Positions 1-48,953 are shown, counted from the first letter of the stretch. The stretch: DNA of 54,813 nucleotides from Symbiodinium natans (GCA_905221605.1 CAJNDS010000728.1:25001-79813), one strand, 5' to 3'. Notes: generated by a model from the sequence alone, not told the origin. Made by a program: numbers and translations.

Positions 1-499
1 GTCCCCAACGCAGCTGGTGAATTGTACAAGGGGAGGTGGTTGAGCGAATCGAGCTATGGCCCGATTGGGCGCACAAAACTGCATCGTGTGATGAAAGGGT
101 GTTGAAGTATGTGCCTGAGAAGCTTTTGGCTCATGCCCATAGCACCAGCCAGCCCATACTTCCGGGAAGGCGTAGCCAGCCCAAGGCCAGCCCCGGCAAT
201 CATGAACTGCCTCCCCTTTGACCAGTGTCTGGTCGCGGAGGTACTTGTACCAGCTTGATTCCCGCTGCCAGCCAGTTGCAATCCCAGTGGATGGCCCCCC
301 CCCCGAGGGTGGCTTTCATCGCCTCCTTGGGCTTCTTACGACAGTCCCTCCGGGTCTTTCGTTCCAGTTCGACGCTGTTATCGTGGGTACCGGCATAGAG
401 GGGGACACGTCGTATCTTTTCCGCCGGAACTACCTGGCACATCTTATCCGCCATGTGTGGGATGATGTGGGATGTCTCCGATGACGTTGAGCGGGATGA

Positions 500-667
500 T
501 CGACCCGTCAGGAATCCTTTCTTCATGCATCGATGTCCCAATGACCAGGGTGTTTTCAACTATTGCGATGCACGCCTGCTCACGCAACCTTCCATGTTCC
601 TGATTTCTTCTCTTGTCAACTCGTCTTTTGCGATCAGATCTATTGCGCACTCCGAGTCTATTATCCA
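500..667 (-). pseudogene. Decayed Ty1/copia-type retroelement fragment (protease region)
   Basis: One frame reads WIIDSECAIDLIAKDELTRE, the aspartic-protease start (usual D-S-G replaced by D-S-E), then a stop at 560-562. TPWSLGHRCMKKGF follows in the same frame, and DGSIIPLNVIGDIPH in another. These are the successive blocks after the copia protease site. Spacing is short and frames shift, so the copy is dead. No integrase or reverse transcriptase is seen nearby. Confidence 0.6.
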
Positions 668-1548
668 TTTTCTCAGTGTATACAGTGGACCTTGCTTCTA
701 CTCTTCTCTCTGGCCTTCACAGCGAATTTGCTCTCCGCTATGCTCAGTTCTAGACATTCGTTCGTCTGACACGCTGGTGTTTCTTGTTCTCTCAAACGGC
801 CGCTGGCTGTATGATCCATCGCTCCCACCAGTGCGCTCGATTCACCCTACGGCCAGAGCAGACAAGGCTCCTTAACCTGCTAGGTTCGGTGTAGGTGGCG
901 CCGAATCCGGATTAAGGGTAAGGCGAGGATGACGAACTGGGTGGGTGTCAGGTTGTATTGTCCAAGGTGATATCCCTATCAACGGCTCGGGGATCAGTCC
1001 TTGCCAACAAAACCACCCCAACACATGTGAGGAGAACCTTGAGTTGCGACGAGTTTCAGAAATTCACCGGTTTTTCGTTGGAATGATCCTTCCCTATCTC
1101 GTCCCCACTGTCAACCAGCCGCACTGTGACTCTAGGCTGACCGTTAACATGGCCGTCTTCGTCATGACCTTCATACGTATCCTTCCCAGGACCAAACCCG
1201 AAATGACATGTCCAAACTCATGCAAATCGGCCCTCTGCGTGTTTTACTTGACGCGCTGAACAGTCACTAAACGTCGGGGGCGGGGTGGTGTATGGGTTGG
1301 GGGGAGGGGAGAGGTTGGATAACAAAAAATCGGGGCGGAGCAGACCCAAAAAACCTGTCCAAGAAGGCTGAAATGTGCACCAAGTTGTGTCAGGAGCATG
1401 ATTCTGGACAAAAAAGCACCGCCCTTCGGCGGGGGAGCACGGTTTTGTGCCAAATCAGTATCGCAGTGTGGCGTCATTCGTGGCTCCAAAATTGCTGTTC
1501 CTGTGGAAGGGTGGCGATTTCCTGAAGACAAACGCCCGTCATCTGCGA
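668..1548. other. No feature recognised
   Basis: Mixed-composition sequence with several chance open frames on both strands and no recognisable motif. Confidence 0.5.
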
Positions 1549-1692
1549 CTACTTTTTGGCCTTGAAAACGTCCAAAACGTGGGGAGTCACGAGCGAAGTG
1601 CCCCAGTTGTTCTATTTGGCTGTGCGGGCCTCCTCGGGCACCAAGTCGACGAGCGCGCCTTCCTCGAGCTTGCGCACGGAGGACACCTGCTC
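1549..1692 (-). CDS. Exon-like frame, unidentified
   Basis: Reads EQVSSVRKLEEGALVDLVPE then EARTAK, a stop, and in the same frame NWGTSLVTPHVLDVFKAKK. It may be two exons or a decayed one. Function unknown. Confidence 0.28.
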
Positions 1693-2621
1693 AGTCTAAG
1701 AGCCAAGGACTGGTCGAAGACTCGTCTTTTATCTCAAAAAAACATGTGCAGAGTTGTGTTAACGATTGTCTCTGCATGCTTGAGGCTTCTCTCTCACCAT
1801 CCTAAAGAGCTGAAGATTTTCGCTGCGTTGTTTTGGAGGTTGCATCATCGCTCCAGACCATGAGCTTCACAAAAACAAGCTAGTCTCGGCGTTCGATGAC
1901 CTTCCCTTTCTTGCAGAACATCAGCGGGGGATACCTTCGTCAGACATGGTGAGGGGCATACCGGCAGACACGGAGCCCCTCTACTTCTCGGCTTTGGCCG
2001 CCCGTCTGCAAAGCCTAATGCCTGAACACCCGAAGAGGAAGTCATGGGACCCCAAAATAAACTCCTCTTTGGCGAGGGCGCCTCTTCAAAGACGCGCTGC
2101 TTCACCGTGGCGTAGCCTAAAGCTGAATCCCGATGACTTTGCCTTTAGGTTTCCAGGGAAAAGTCCATGCTTAGCGCGACCACAGGAACATAGGAACACT
2201 CCTTCTCGGACCCGTGACCATCACTGATGACCCATGTTTCTCCTATGTTTCGCACGCGGTGTGAATGTTCAACAGTTGGCTTGAGGAGGGGACTCAAGGC
2301 ATGAACAGTTTAAGCGTTGAATTCTGTGCAAGTGATTGACTTTTGTGGTCGTTCAAGCAGTCATGGGTTCTCCTCGCAACGCACCGCTCAGGGGAACTCA
2401 GGGTGACTCAGTTCGGGACAGTTGTAGACTCTAAACTGTCCAGATTGTGCGTGCCATTTTTGATTCAAGTCGACATCTTTTCAACTCCCCCATGGCCTTT
2501 CAGACTCCCACAGTGCACGGTCCCTCATGTTTTGGTTGATGGATGGAAGCTAAGCAGCTAAGGGGCATCGTTTCCTCAAGACAGCTCTGCAACCATCACG
2601 TTTGCTTCGGCTGGATGGCTT

Positions 2622-2948
2622 TTCACGGGAGCTTCCCGGGTACGCCTTTAGACTTGTCATCTTGTTGAGCTTCTGGGCCTCTGGGCCCCAACATGCCAGC
2701 TTGGATAAGCTGCCGGCGACGATCAATATCTTCGATGGTGTCTTGCACTCCTCCGCCATTGGGCTTGCAATTCGCTAATTCGCTGCACAAGCCCCATCCG
2801 TCACAAGGGGCTCGAAGGTTGAGGGCTGCCCGGTAAAGGTTTTCTCGGCCAGTGGTCCGTACAACTTTAGATCATAAGCTAGTGCCGGTCTTCTCAGATT
2901 CAGGAACTTTTTTCTCTCAGGTTTCATGTCAACGCCCCAACCTTCAGC
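2622..2948 (-). CDS. Exon-like block, unidentified protein
   Basis: After ...catccccaaacag one frame reads AEGWGVDMKPERKKFLNL on to ALAYDLKLYGPLAEKTF; a second frame, open to 2622, reads GGVQDTIEDIDRRRQLIQAG then MLGPRGPEAQQDDK. Both look protein-like, so two exons are likely. No family recognised. Confidence 0.35.
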
Positions 2949-5344
2949 CTGTTTGGGGATGTTGTTCTTGTCGCGAAAAAGCCCACCTCCGAACCTACCA
3001 TAAAGCCCATAAAGCCAGCAACACCCAAAATCATCTTCCCCACCAAATTCGAAACACCAAATCGCAAGAAACAGTGAATGGCCTTGCCTTGTCTTCTTCC
3101 ACAGCAAATCCGGGCGCGCTGCCCTTAACCCTAACCCTGCACTGAAAACTTGTTCGGTCGGACGAGAAACTCTGAACTAGCATGGGCAACAGCAGCAGTT
3201 GGGTTCTAGGGACAAGTTGAGGATGCGCGAAGTTGCGATTTTGCTTTGCGAAGCTTCGAAGCTTTTCGACTTGAGCAGTCCGAAGCAAGAGCCCAAACCT
3301 GGGCAATGGCCTCTGGCCACATTCTCTGACACATGTTCGATTTCGAGTTTCGGAGTTTTCTGGATCAGTGAGGCCCAACGATGAATACGAGCAGGAGCTA
3401 TCACATCCTCACAGGCTCCGTTTCACCAAGGCTGCCGAGGCATCTTGTTGCTACAGTTCAAGGAGCAGGATTGAGTTGCAGCCGGGGATTCGGTCCACGG
3501 TCCTGAGCAGCATCCCCTTCTATCCCATCTACTCAGATACTCCTTTTGCAGGAAATTCGGTCCTGCCGGCAGCCCAAACTCACGCAGCCTCGTGTCGTGC
3601 GAATGCTCCCAGGGCCAATTTCGAGATGGTTTGGGGCTGTTATGGCTCTGTTGAGGCTACTAGGCCAGGCTGTGGAAAGTGATCTGGTGGGGATGCGCTT
3701 CGGGGACTTGGGATATTGGCCCCACCTTGGAACCATTCACTGAAATCCTTTCTTGACTTCTGGAGTTCGCCGACTATGTTTAGCGAATACTGGCACCTTC
3801 CGACCAGGGTGGCGACGTTCACCCTTCCCCTTCGCTTTTTTCAACCCCACCAAGCCCAAAACCTGAACCCCAAACCCGAAAGGACTCAACCAACTGAACC
3901 CGATACTACAATCCGAAACTCCTAACACCAAAGCCCGCTAGCTTGCAAATGAAGGAAACACCTCTATAAACGCTACACCTCACAAACAAAAAACAACAGC
4001 TCACCAACAAAGTAGCAAAATAGCAATCTCACAAACGTTCAACAAAGCAGCCAACCCACTTATCTACAACTATCCCGTCGAACATCCCTTTGTCCCAAGA
4101 TGTACTTTTTGGGCATGGCACTAAAAACTAGAAGAAAAGCAGATTCGCCTTGTTTGCATCACAATACAGCAATCTCAGCCACTATCCTAGGCTGGTACCT
4201 TCACGACTCAACAGATTAACTCCTAGAGATAGAGGCTATGACTTCGTTCACTCTTTCACTAAATTCATATCTCCGTTCCGTTCATTCATTCGCTTCGTAC
4301 TATTTCTCTACGGGTGGGAACAGAGGCATGAAGATAACACACGAATTTTAATATGACGCCCGTGCATTCTTTACGGCATGGACGGGCTCTTGGGCAATTA
4401 AGGTGTCATGAGATTGATGGTGTACGAAAGGAAAAGTAAAGGTTACGCGCTCTCTCCCCCAAAGACCCGTGCAATATTACTATTCTTTTTCACGCGTGTA
4501 GCAAAAGCACAACGCCTGAATATAATTGTTAATACTGGGGTCTTTTTGGGCGGGCTCGTAAAATTACAATTCATGCGCAAGCCTACAAATTATTAGCAGC
4601 CCGTAAAGACCGTACCACCTTGACTTGGATGAGTCTTTCTACTTGACAGGACGTCTCTTGGAAAGTAACCCACCCTCGGGACCCAACATCAGGTCTCCAG
4701 GACGTACCGTGTGTGTTCACTACAAAGGAGAAAGTCCTGTAGGCGGTTTCCTGGCCATTAATGGTGATGCGTGAAGTGAAGAGCGAATCCAGGGTCAAAA
4801 ACGCCTTGAAAGCCGTGAACAACCTTAGCCTCGCGCTAGCAGGGTCTTCTTGCTTCGCTTACTCACTGTGTCCATGCGCTTCACCGCCAATATTTACACA
4901 AGTTCATGAGATTAAGGGTGAAGAGAACACAGTATAATATCATGGGAAGCTCGCGCCTGTAGAAATATTTAAGCGTGTGAACGAAATCAATGAACGAAAC
5001 GAACAAAACATTATAATCGCGGGGTCATTTTATGATGATGATGATTATTATTATTCGTATAATTATTATTTGTATTATTATGATGATGCTTGTGATTATT
5101 CGAACGTACGGAATAAATTGGAATAAAGTGAGTTGCTGGTTGCTATTGTTTGTTGAAGAATAATGTGTAATTGCCACAGTGTGGACGGTGTGATGTTGTT
5201 TGGGAATGGCACTGTTTTCCTCGCATCCCATTGACACCCAGTGAATACTGGACATAACCGCATCCCGCATTCCAGGTAAAGAGGCGAAATCGAGACACGG
5301 GGCTTCTCTTTCTTCCTTTTATCTCGCAACAAAAAACCCAAATC
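2949..5344. other. Unassigned stretch, AT-rich from about 3920
   Basis: 3.0-3.9 kb has short open frames on both strands without clear identity (for example minus 3735-3822, QKSRKDFSEWFQ before a GT). From about 3920 the composition becomes AT-rich, with an ATG/ATT simple repeat at 5033-5100. I see no gene. Confidence 0.4.
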
Positions 5345-5690
5345 AACATTCATAAAGTTAATGAATTATAAATTAAAAATAAGAATAAGTAATGAAAAAT
5401 AAATAATAAAAAGCAAATATTAAAAAAACAAATAATTAAAAATAAAAATTAAAACTAAAAAATAAATCATAAATCATAAATAATAAACCAACATTAAAGA
5501 ACAGTTCAAGATAAAACAAAAATAGAGATGAGAAATAAGACACAAAAATAGACAATAAATAATCATTAAATAAAAAAAGAATAAAAAAACAAATAATAAG
5601 TAATAAGTAAGAAAGAAGTAAGAAGTAAGAAATAAGAATTAAGAAATAATAAATAATCGATAATAAGTGCAAATATACAAAAAAAGGGTC
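5345..5690. repeat. A/T low-complexity tract
   Basis: Almost only A and T, as irregular AATAA/TAAATAAT words. A similar tract at 7925-8085 shares words such as aaatcataaataat, so the two may flank the 8-bp array as a pair. Confidence 0.7.
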
Positions 5691-5732
5691 ACCACCTATA
5701 GCGGTTCCCCTGTGTTTTCTTTTTGCACATTC

Positions 5733-5790
5733 CCTTAAACCATTCAACCAAGAATCCCTCAACCATTAAACCATCAAACCATTAAACCCA
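5733..5790 (-). repeat. Short inverted copies of the 8-bp motif
   Basis: Units of the type accattaa/accatcaa lie in opposite orientation to the main array at 5889-7170, so a large fold-back is possible. Confidence 0.7.
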
Positions 5791-5888
5791 TGGTTTCCCC
5801 CTTATGAAAACTCCCTAAGCCATCAAACATTTCCCCCATATGAGAATCCCCTAAACCAATACACCATTTTCATGGGGTGAAACCACTG

Positions 5889-7170
5889 GTTTAATGGTTT
5901 AATGGTTTAATGGTTTGATGGTTTGATGGTTTGATGGTTTGATGGTTTAATGGTTTAATGGTTTAATGGTTTGATGGTTTGATGGTTTGATGGTTTGATG
6001 GTTTGATGGTTTGATGGTTTGATGGTTTGATGGTTTGATGGTTTGATGGTTTGATGGTTTGATGGTTTGATGGTTTGATGGTTTGATGGTTTGATGGTTT
6101 GATGGTTTGATGGTTTGATGGTTTGATGGTTTGATGGTTTGATGGTTTGATGGTTTGATGGTTTGATGGTTTGATGGTTTGATGGTTTGATGGTTTGATG
6201 GTTTGATGGTTTGATGGTTTGATGGTTTGCTGGTTTGCTGGTTTGCTGGTTTGATGGTTTGCTGGTTTGCTGGTTTGATGGTTTGATGGTTTGATGGTTT
6301 GATGGTTTGATGGTTTGATGGTTTGATGGTTTGATGGTTTGATGGTTTGATGGTTTGATGGTTTGATGGTTTGATGGTTTGATGGTTTGATGGTTTGATG
6401 GTTTGATGGTTTGCTGGTTTGCTGGTTTGCTGGTTTGCTGGTTTGATGGTTTGCTGGTTTGATGGTTTGATGGTTTGATGGTTTGATGGTTTGATGGTTT
6501 GATGGTTTGATGGTTTGATGGTTTGATGGTTTGATGGTTTGATGGTTGATGGTTTGATGGTTTGATGGTTTGATGGTTTGATGGTTTGATGGTTTGATGG
6601 TTTGATGGTTTGATGGTTTGATGGTTTGATGGTTTGATGGTTTGATGGTTTGATGGTTTGATGGTTTGATGGTTTGATGGTTTGATGGTTTGATGGTTTG
6701 ATGGATTGATGGTTTGATGGTTTGATGGTTTGATGGTTTGATGGTTTGATGGTTTGATGGTTTGATGGTTTGATGGTTTGATGGTTTGATGGTTTGATGG
6801 TTTGATGGTTTGATGGTTTGATGGTTTGATGGTTTGATGGTTTGATGGTTTGATGGTTTGTTGGTTTGATGGTTTGATGGTTTGATGGTTTGATGGTTTG
6901 ATGGTTTGATGGTTTGATGGTTTGATGGTTTGATGGTTTGATGGTTTGATGGTTTGATGGTTTGATGGTTTGATGGTTTCATGGTTTCATGGTTTCATGG
7001 TTTAATGGTTTAATGGTTTAATGGTTTAATGGTTTAATGGTTTAATGGTTTAATGGTTTAATGGTTTAATGGTTTAATGGTTTAATGGTTTAATGGTTTA
7101 ATGGTTTAATGGTTTAATGGTTTAATGGTTTGATGGTTTGATGGTTTGAGGGTTTAATGGTTTAATTGTA
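5889..7170 (+). repeat. 8-bp minisatellite array (TGGTTTGA), about 160 units
   Basis: The main unit is tggtttga. Both ends consist of tggtttaa. Two internal islands (about 6229-6275 and 6412-6450) are rich in tggtttgc, and three tggtttca units lie near 6975. One unit near 6545 is 7 bp. The long minus-strand open frame is only a by-product of the repeat. Confidence 0.97.
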
Positions 7171-7260
7171 CCTCGACCGCAGCTGATGCTGTCGTGGCAT
7201 CACTATACATATTATCCTACATATTGTGGATATAGTTTTCTATATTTCATACTCCAGAAT

Positions 7261-7395
7261 TTCTGAATCGCAAGCAGTGTCCCCCGTATCTTTTCTGCTC
7301 CTAAAATTCTGAATCGCAAGCAGTGTCCCCCGTATCTTTTCTGCTCGCAATATTCTGAATCGCAAGCAGTGTCCCCCGTATCTTTTCTGCTCGTA
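7261..7395 (+). repeat. Three direct 46-bp repeats
   Basis: Copies start at 7261, 7307 and 7353, each with ttctgaatcgcaagcagtgt followed by cccccgtatcttttctgctc. They are nearly identical. Confidence 0.95.
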
Positions 7396-7429
7396 AGTAT
7401 ACGTATACTACATGGGCTTGGGATTGTGC

Positions 7430-7680
7430 CTGAAACCCTAACTGCTTAAACCCTAACTCTATAGGGTTTAAAGGTTTGGGTGTAATTGCCGGCTTAGGTT
7501 TAGATGCCTCAGTTGTACCGAATAAACCTGTCAACCTTAGCCCTATAGGGTTGGGGTGCCTACATCATCATCGGATTTGACGAGCTCTGCGGACATATCT
7601 ATATGACAAGGTAATAACTTGTTGCTGTGGTTATAACTATGGGTTAGGGTTTGATTTATATACACTTCTGTAAACCCATA
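7430..7680. repeat. Telomere-like words with CCCTATAGGG palindromes
   Basis: Contains aaaccctaac, ctatagggtttaaagg and ccctatagggttgg, degenerate derivatives of a CCCTAAA-type telomere repeat. Same family as 22330-22740. Confidence 0.6.
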
Positions 7681-7924
7681 AGAATAAGGGGAACCCCATC
7701 ACGCCCCCCACAAGCAAAACACAACATCTATCCTAAAGACTTTTCCTTAGCCAAGATATCTCAAGCAACCATCCCCCGATAAGCAAAACCTGAATTCCAT
7801 CATTTAACGATATAGTTTGTTTATATTTTGAATCCCAGGAAGTAGTGAAAGGACATTTGCTCACCCGGGACGCAAGCCCTTCAAACATAGGCATAACCCT
7901 AGGGGATTTAAGGTTTAGGGATAA

Positions 7925-8085
7925 CGAATAAATAAGAAATAATTAACAATCGATAATAAACAATAAATATAAATAAATATAAAAAAACTAAATCACAAAT
8001 CATAAATAATGAAAATGAAAAATAAGAAAAATAAAATAAATAAGAAACAAAAAATAATAATCAGACTAATAATAAATACTTGTAT
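7925..8085. repeat. A/T low-complexity tract
   Basis: Irregular A/T words, similar to 5345-5690 on the other side of the 8-bp array. Confidence 0.7.
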
Positions 8086-8766
8086 CGAAAAAGGGAGGGA
8101 CAGAGAAATCGGGTGTTCAGTTAGGAGCGCCCTGGGCTCTTCTCGCACAGCTTTGAGACTCAGAAAGAGTCAAGGGCTCCCCCTTCGCCCGCAACTAAAG
8201 CCCTCTAAAGCCCTGTTGTTTCAAAGCCTTGGAGGTTCGAAGAAGGAAAACGGGATCAGTTGAAGACCCCTTCCCAAAACCCCAAATATCAAGCCCCTCA
8301 GTAGCCACGCCCCGAATCCAAGCCACTCTTGTACCCTCGAGATTTCACAAATGAGTTTCTCAACTTTTGGCAGATTCCAAACCAGAGCGGGGGGAGTCTA
8401 GGCCAGGTGATTGCCAGGTGGCCAGGTCTTGGTTCCTCTTTTCGAAGCCGGCGAGGAGAACTCGAAAGAGGGCACAGGCGCCTCCATGGCGACTGCGGGT
8501 TTAGTTTGCTGCGGGGTTCACAGCTCCCCTGAGCCGCATGCTGGAAAAAATGCCTACCGACAACTTTGGGCTATGTTTAAAGCCCTGAGCTTGGGAGCTC
8601 TTGGGGAGCTGGTGCGCAGCCAGATTGCAGATGCTCGCGCAGAGTGCGCTGAGCGGCATTGAATGCAAAACCCCCTTATCTAGATTGTCTTGGATTTTTA
8701 ACCAAACGCCCCAAGGACAACATTCTGAGATCCAACATCGCACTCTGAACTCATGGAACTCAAAAC
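8086..8766. other. No feature recognised
   Basis: Ordinary composition. A frame on the minus strand at 8501-8660 is open but has no motif. Confidence 0.4.
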
Positions 8767-8839
8767 CTGTGGATCTTTTGAAGTTGCGAGGACCTCGGTG
8801 AGCCGGTACACCAGGTCGGCCTTCTTGCCGACCTCGGAT
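8767..8839 (-). CDS. Exon encoding part of a SAP DNA-binding motif
   Basis: Reads SEVGKKADLVYRLTEVLATS then KDPQ. GKKADLVYRL is the second-helix signature (GKKAELVERL) of SAP domains, which bind AT-rich DNA in nuclear proteins. Flanked by ...tacactcccag and a GT donor, 73 nt. It is on the same strand and downstream of TOP2 exon 48, so it may be the TOP2 C-terminal end or a separate gene. Confidence 0.5.
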
Positions 8840-8949
8840 CTGGGAGTGTAGGAACAAGGTGTACATTTGTGAAAAAAAGGGAAAATCCATCATCCTTAGT
8901 CGAGCTTTTCTGAGGAAAAGGCCTTTCAAAATGGAAGGGGGTGGGCGGG

Positions 8950-9106
8950 GGGCGAGTCCTCTCCTCCTTTTTCCTCATCTTCTCCGCTTCTCCTCCTCTT
9001 CTCAGAAGATGCGAGGCTTTCATAGGCTTTCCATCATTCTCGGCGATTTCATTAGCCTGGATTGGGGCCTCACAAGCTTCGCGGTTTTCTGCAGCGCCGT
9101 AAACTA
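8950..9106 (-). CDS. Exon-like open frame, charged
   Basis: Opens after ...ctttttcctttag and reads YGAAENREACEAPIQANEIA, later a basic/acidic stretch AEKMRKKEE. I do not recognise it. It lies upstream, in transcription sense, of the SAP-like exon. Confidence 0.3.
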
Positions 9107-9576
9107 AAGGAAAAAGCTGTCTAAGGCTATTCGTCAGCTTTGCGGTTGTGCAGAATTTGCCTCGCTTGGAACACATGTTGAGCTTGGAGCTTAGAGCCGT
9201 CCAACTTGAACTTGCTCGGCCCTGACTTGTATGCTTTAATTCCCGGGGACGTTTTTAGCTAGTTTTTGTTTTGGGAAATCGGCTCCCCTAATGGAAGTTC
9301 CTTTTCCGGGCTGTTGGGGCAGTTTGTTGTGGGTCTTGAGGGCTCTCATGAGGGTCTGAGGTAGTTCGGTCCGTTCGGTTCGTTCAGTTGGTGGTGGGGT
9401 CCTGAGCTTGAAGGGCTATACGACACTACCCTAAGGCTTTTCACAGCATTTCGTTCGCTCCGCGAGAAGCTTAGACATAAAGTCGCAAAAAAAACGCAGA
9501 AAACCTTGCACCAAAACACCCCCGAAAACCTCACAAAGACAACAAACACCTAACACGAGTGACAAACACGTAACAC

Positions 9577-9686
9577 AGAATGTTTCCAGTTCTGCGGTCT
9601 CAGCCACTGTGGAGAGCTTCCGCGACTCCAGGTGAACTTTCAGGTCCACCATCTCAGCACCAGCCCGAGCTGCTTTGTACCCACTT
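9577..9686 (-). CDS. Exon-like open frame; possible TOP2 C-gate coil
   Basis: The frame includes AEMVDLKVHLESRKLSTVAE and ends ELETF at a GT donor followed by a G/T-rich intron. It resembles the EK.EEL..E...EL..L segment just before W..DL in topoisomerase II. Identity is a guess from composition and position. Confidence 0.35.
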
Positions 9687-10247
9687 CTTGGCAAATTTGG
9701 TGGGCCGTGACAGAATGGGGCTGCGAATCCCTGTTGCGCTGGAACATGTCGTGTCATGAGGCCCGACTGCAAGCTCCAAACCCCCTGAAGGCCCTGAAAG
9801 CCCTGAAGGGCCCTGAGTGACAGACTCTTCGCAGCTAGGGCTGAGCCGGGACGTGTGGGACGGAAGTGCTTGTGAGCTAGAGCAGCGAGAGGCCCTGGCA
9901 GACAGCTTGCTCCACTCCTGCGCCGTCAGAGATGGGGGAAGACTCGCAAGCGAAGAGTTCTCGCTTTAGCGAAGAGGCTGTGCGGCATGCGGCACATGAT
10001 GGCACATGTATGTTCCCCATGAAAAACTGTGTAGCCCTTTCAAAACTTGTTAAAGCTATCGCAGGAATTTGCAGGACCTTCAGATTCCCGCATCCCTGTT
10101 CTGGTGTCAATGTGACTTCGATGGCCTGCTGCCACCTTTTCCTGCACCGGATTTCCCAGAGGGCCCCCCCCCCCCCCCATTTTTCAGCCTGGACACCCGA
10201 GTTTGCCGTATTCCGTTCGATTCCGTTCGATTCCGAAGCCCGGCGGC

Positions 10248-47123
<36,876 letters not shown>

Positions 47124-47306
47124 CTTCGCTCTGAGTCTCAAGAACTCAAGAATTGAAACCATTGAAACCATTCGGAGATTCTCAGAGCTTCTCAGGGCTT
47201 GCACGCATGTGACAGCTCGCATCCTGTGAGTTTAGACATGTCTAAACCAAGGCATGACCTGCGTCCTACGTTCAACTACGAGTGCACCTGACGCTTCACA
47301 CTCGTG

Positions 47307-47549
47307 TCAAGGCGAAAGCCCATGAGTATGCGCCCGAAACAGGTAAAGCTCTGATCCAAGATTGTCCACGACTGAGTTTAGCAGCCCCCACATGTGCCGA
47401 AGCTCCACCCCTCCCACCCGTTTCAGCTTTCCAGGTGCCTCTGCGCGCACGTTGCCCTTGGCATCGATGATCTTGGTGACCTCGGATTTCACCGTATTTC
47501 GAGTTTGCAGTGTCAAGCGCGCCTTGAGCAGGTGCTTATCTAGCTCCAA
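47307..47549 (-). CDS. Exon-like open frame upstream of exon 1; possible ATPase/transducer part of TOP2
   Basis: The frame reads LDKHLLKARLTLQTR and continues without stop for 80 codons. Its place just 5' of exon 1 would suit the family segment around LDKDI...RRAYD of the transducer. The match is weak, and only part (for example 47523-47543, ending at a GC donor) may be exon. Confidence 0.3.
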   Translation of the reverse strand: MELDKHLLKARLTLQTRNTVKSEVTKIIDAKGNVRAEAPGKLKRVGGVELRHMWGLLNSVVDNLGSELYLFRAHTHGLSP

Positions 47550-47819
47550 CCATGCAAATTGGAATCACACGTCAGGTCACATCTCTATCCAACAGGAGCT
47601 AGGCTTTTGTTAGGTGTTTTTTGTGCTTTTCTTTGGGTGCTTTTTGTTTTCGCGTGTCCTGTAAAGGGATTTTGCTTTACCAGGCATTTTTCTGATTTTT
47701 GTTTGGGTGTTTCATTAGTTCTTGGTGTTTGGGCTGTGGACTCGTGCACCCCGCTGCAGTTTGCGCTTACTACCATGTTGGTAAGGATGCTCGCATGCAT
47801 GATGGAATCATATGTTTTG

Positions 47820-48230
47820 GAGCAGCTCGCACGGTGATGGGGTTTGGACACCCCAACCCCTAATTTTTTCACCGTGCTGGCTTGCTTCAAACATGAATCC
47901 TGTCCAAACCCCAACAAACCCCATCAGGCGAGCATCGTGTTTGCAAATGGAGAGAGGGGGGGGGGGGCCCAACATCCCCGGCTTTTTAAGCCGTGCGAGC
48001 TCGTGTTAAAACATGAAGTTTGTCCGTCCAAACTCCACCACGCGAGCACCATTGTTTGCAAATGCGGGGGCTGCGAACCCCCCCCCCCATCCTCGTTTTT
48101 TGTTTAACGCTGTGCAAGCTTGCTTCAAAACATATAAGCTTATAAGCCGTCCAATCCGCAACATGCGAGCATTGCGTGAGGGGGGGAGGGCTCTCTGCAA
48201 ACACAATGCTGGTTTGGAACTGCTTCAGAT
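47820..48230. repeat. Second cluster of the same G-rich dispersed repeat
   Basis: About four diverged units share the words gcttgcttcaaa, tccaaacccca, gcgagcatcgtgtttgcaaa and a poly-G or poly-C run with 19660-20370. Confidence 0.85.
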
Positions 48231-48850
48231 GCTTTTTGGAGCAAGCCCGTGCGGATTAAACGGGGGTGCGGGGCATTTTAGCAGAAGGGTTCATACGTTG
48301 TGTAACAAGCTCGGGTTTAAACAACGTCGGGGTCCGGGGGGGGGGGGGGGCGACCGACGGGTTCGCGGCTCTGACCGGCCCACCGCCGACGGGTGTGCGG
48401 ACCGACCGAGCGGGTCAGTGGGTCAGTGGGTCGACGCACGAAGTAATCCGAAAAAACCCAAAACACCACCAAAAAAAACTCGCCATTCAACCCCCACAGC
48501 TTATGGACTCGTAACTTTGGGGCTGGAACCTTTCACCTCTTGGATAGAAGGAAACAGGGCAAGGAAGCCAAGTTAGAACCCTGAAGCCTTGACATCTCAT
48601 GCGCTGGGGTCCCGAGGCAGATTCTTCATCCTAACCACATAACCCTCTGTTTGTATCCTTGACTATGCGGCCTTCGTAGCAGTATAACTTCCAAAGGCAT
48701 GTCTGCGTTCAGGCATTGTAGGCTTCGACAGTTGCACAGGCCACATCCGGCGCTGAACACCGAAGATTCGAGGCAATCGCGGGCATCTTCTTGCCCAGCA
48801 TGCGCTGGGAGTAGGCCTGGCTCTCAAAAATGGGGGGGGGGGGTGTGCAG

Positions 48851-48953
48851 CTTAAATTGGGTCTATTTGGAAGCTGAGACTCGGGTTTTAAAGAGGAAAT
48901 AAGGCCCCAAAACGTATGCTTATTCACAAAAGCCATCTGCCAAATAGACCCTG
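48851..48953. mobile_element. Small inverted-repeat element, copy 2 (about 103 bp)
   Basis: Same ends and the same internal tattcacaaaagccatctgc as 24391-24499. It follows a poly-G run and gtgtgcag. Confidence 0.75.

Noticed and set aside
5963-6982. 339-codon minus-strand open frame of KPSNHQTI repeats
   Set aside because: Pure consequence of the 8-bp array lacking stops; no non-repeat coding sequence attached.
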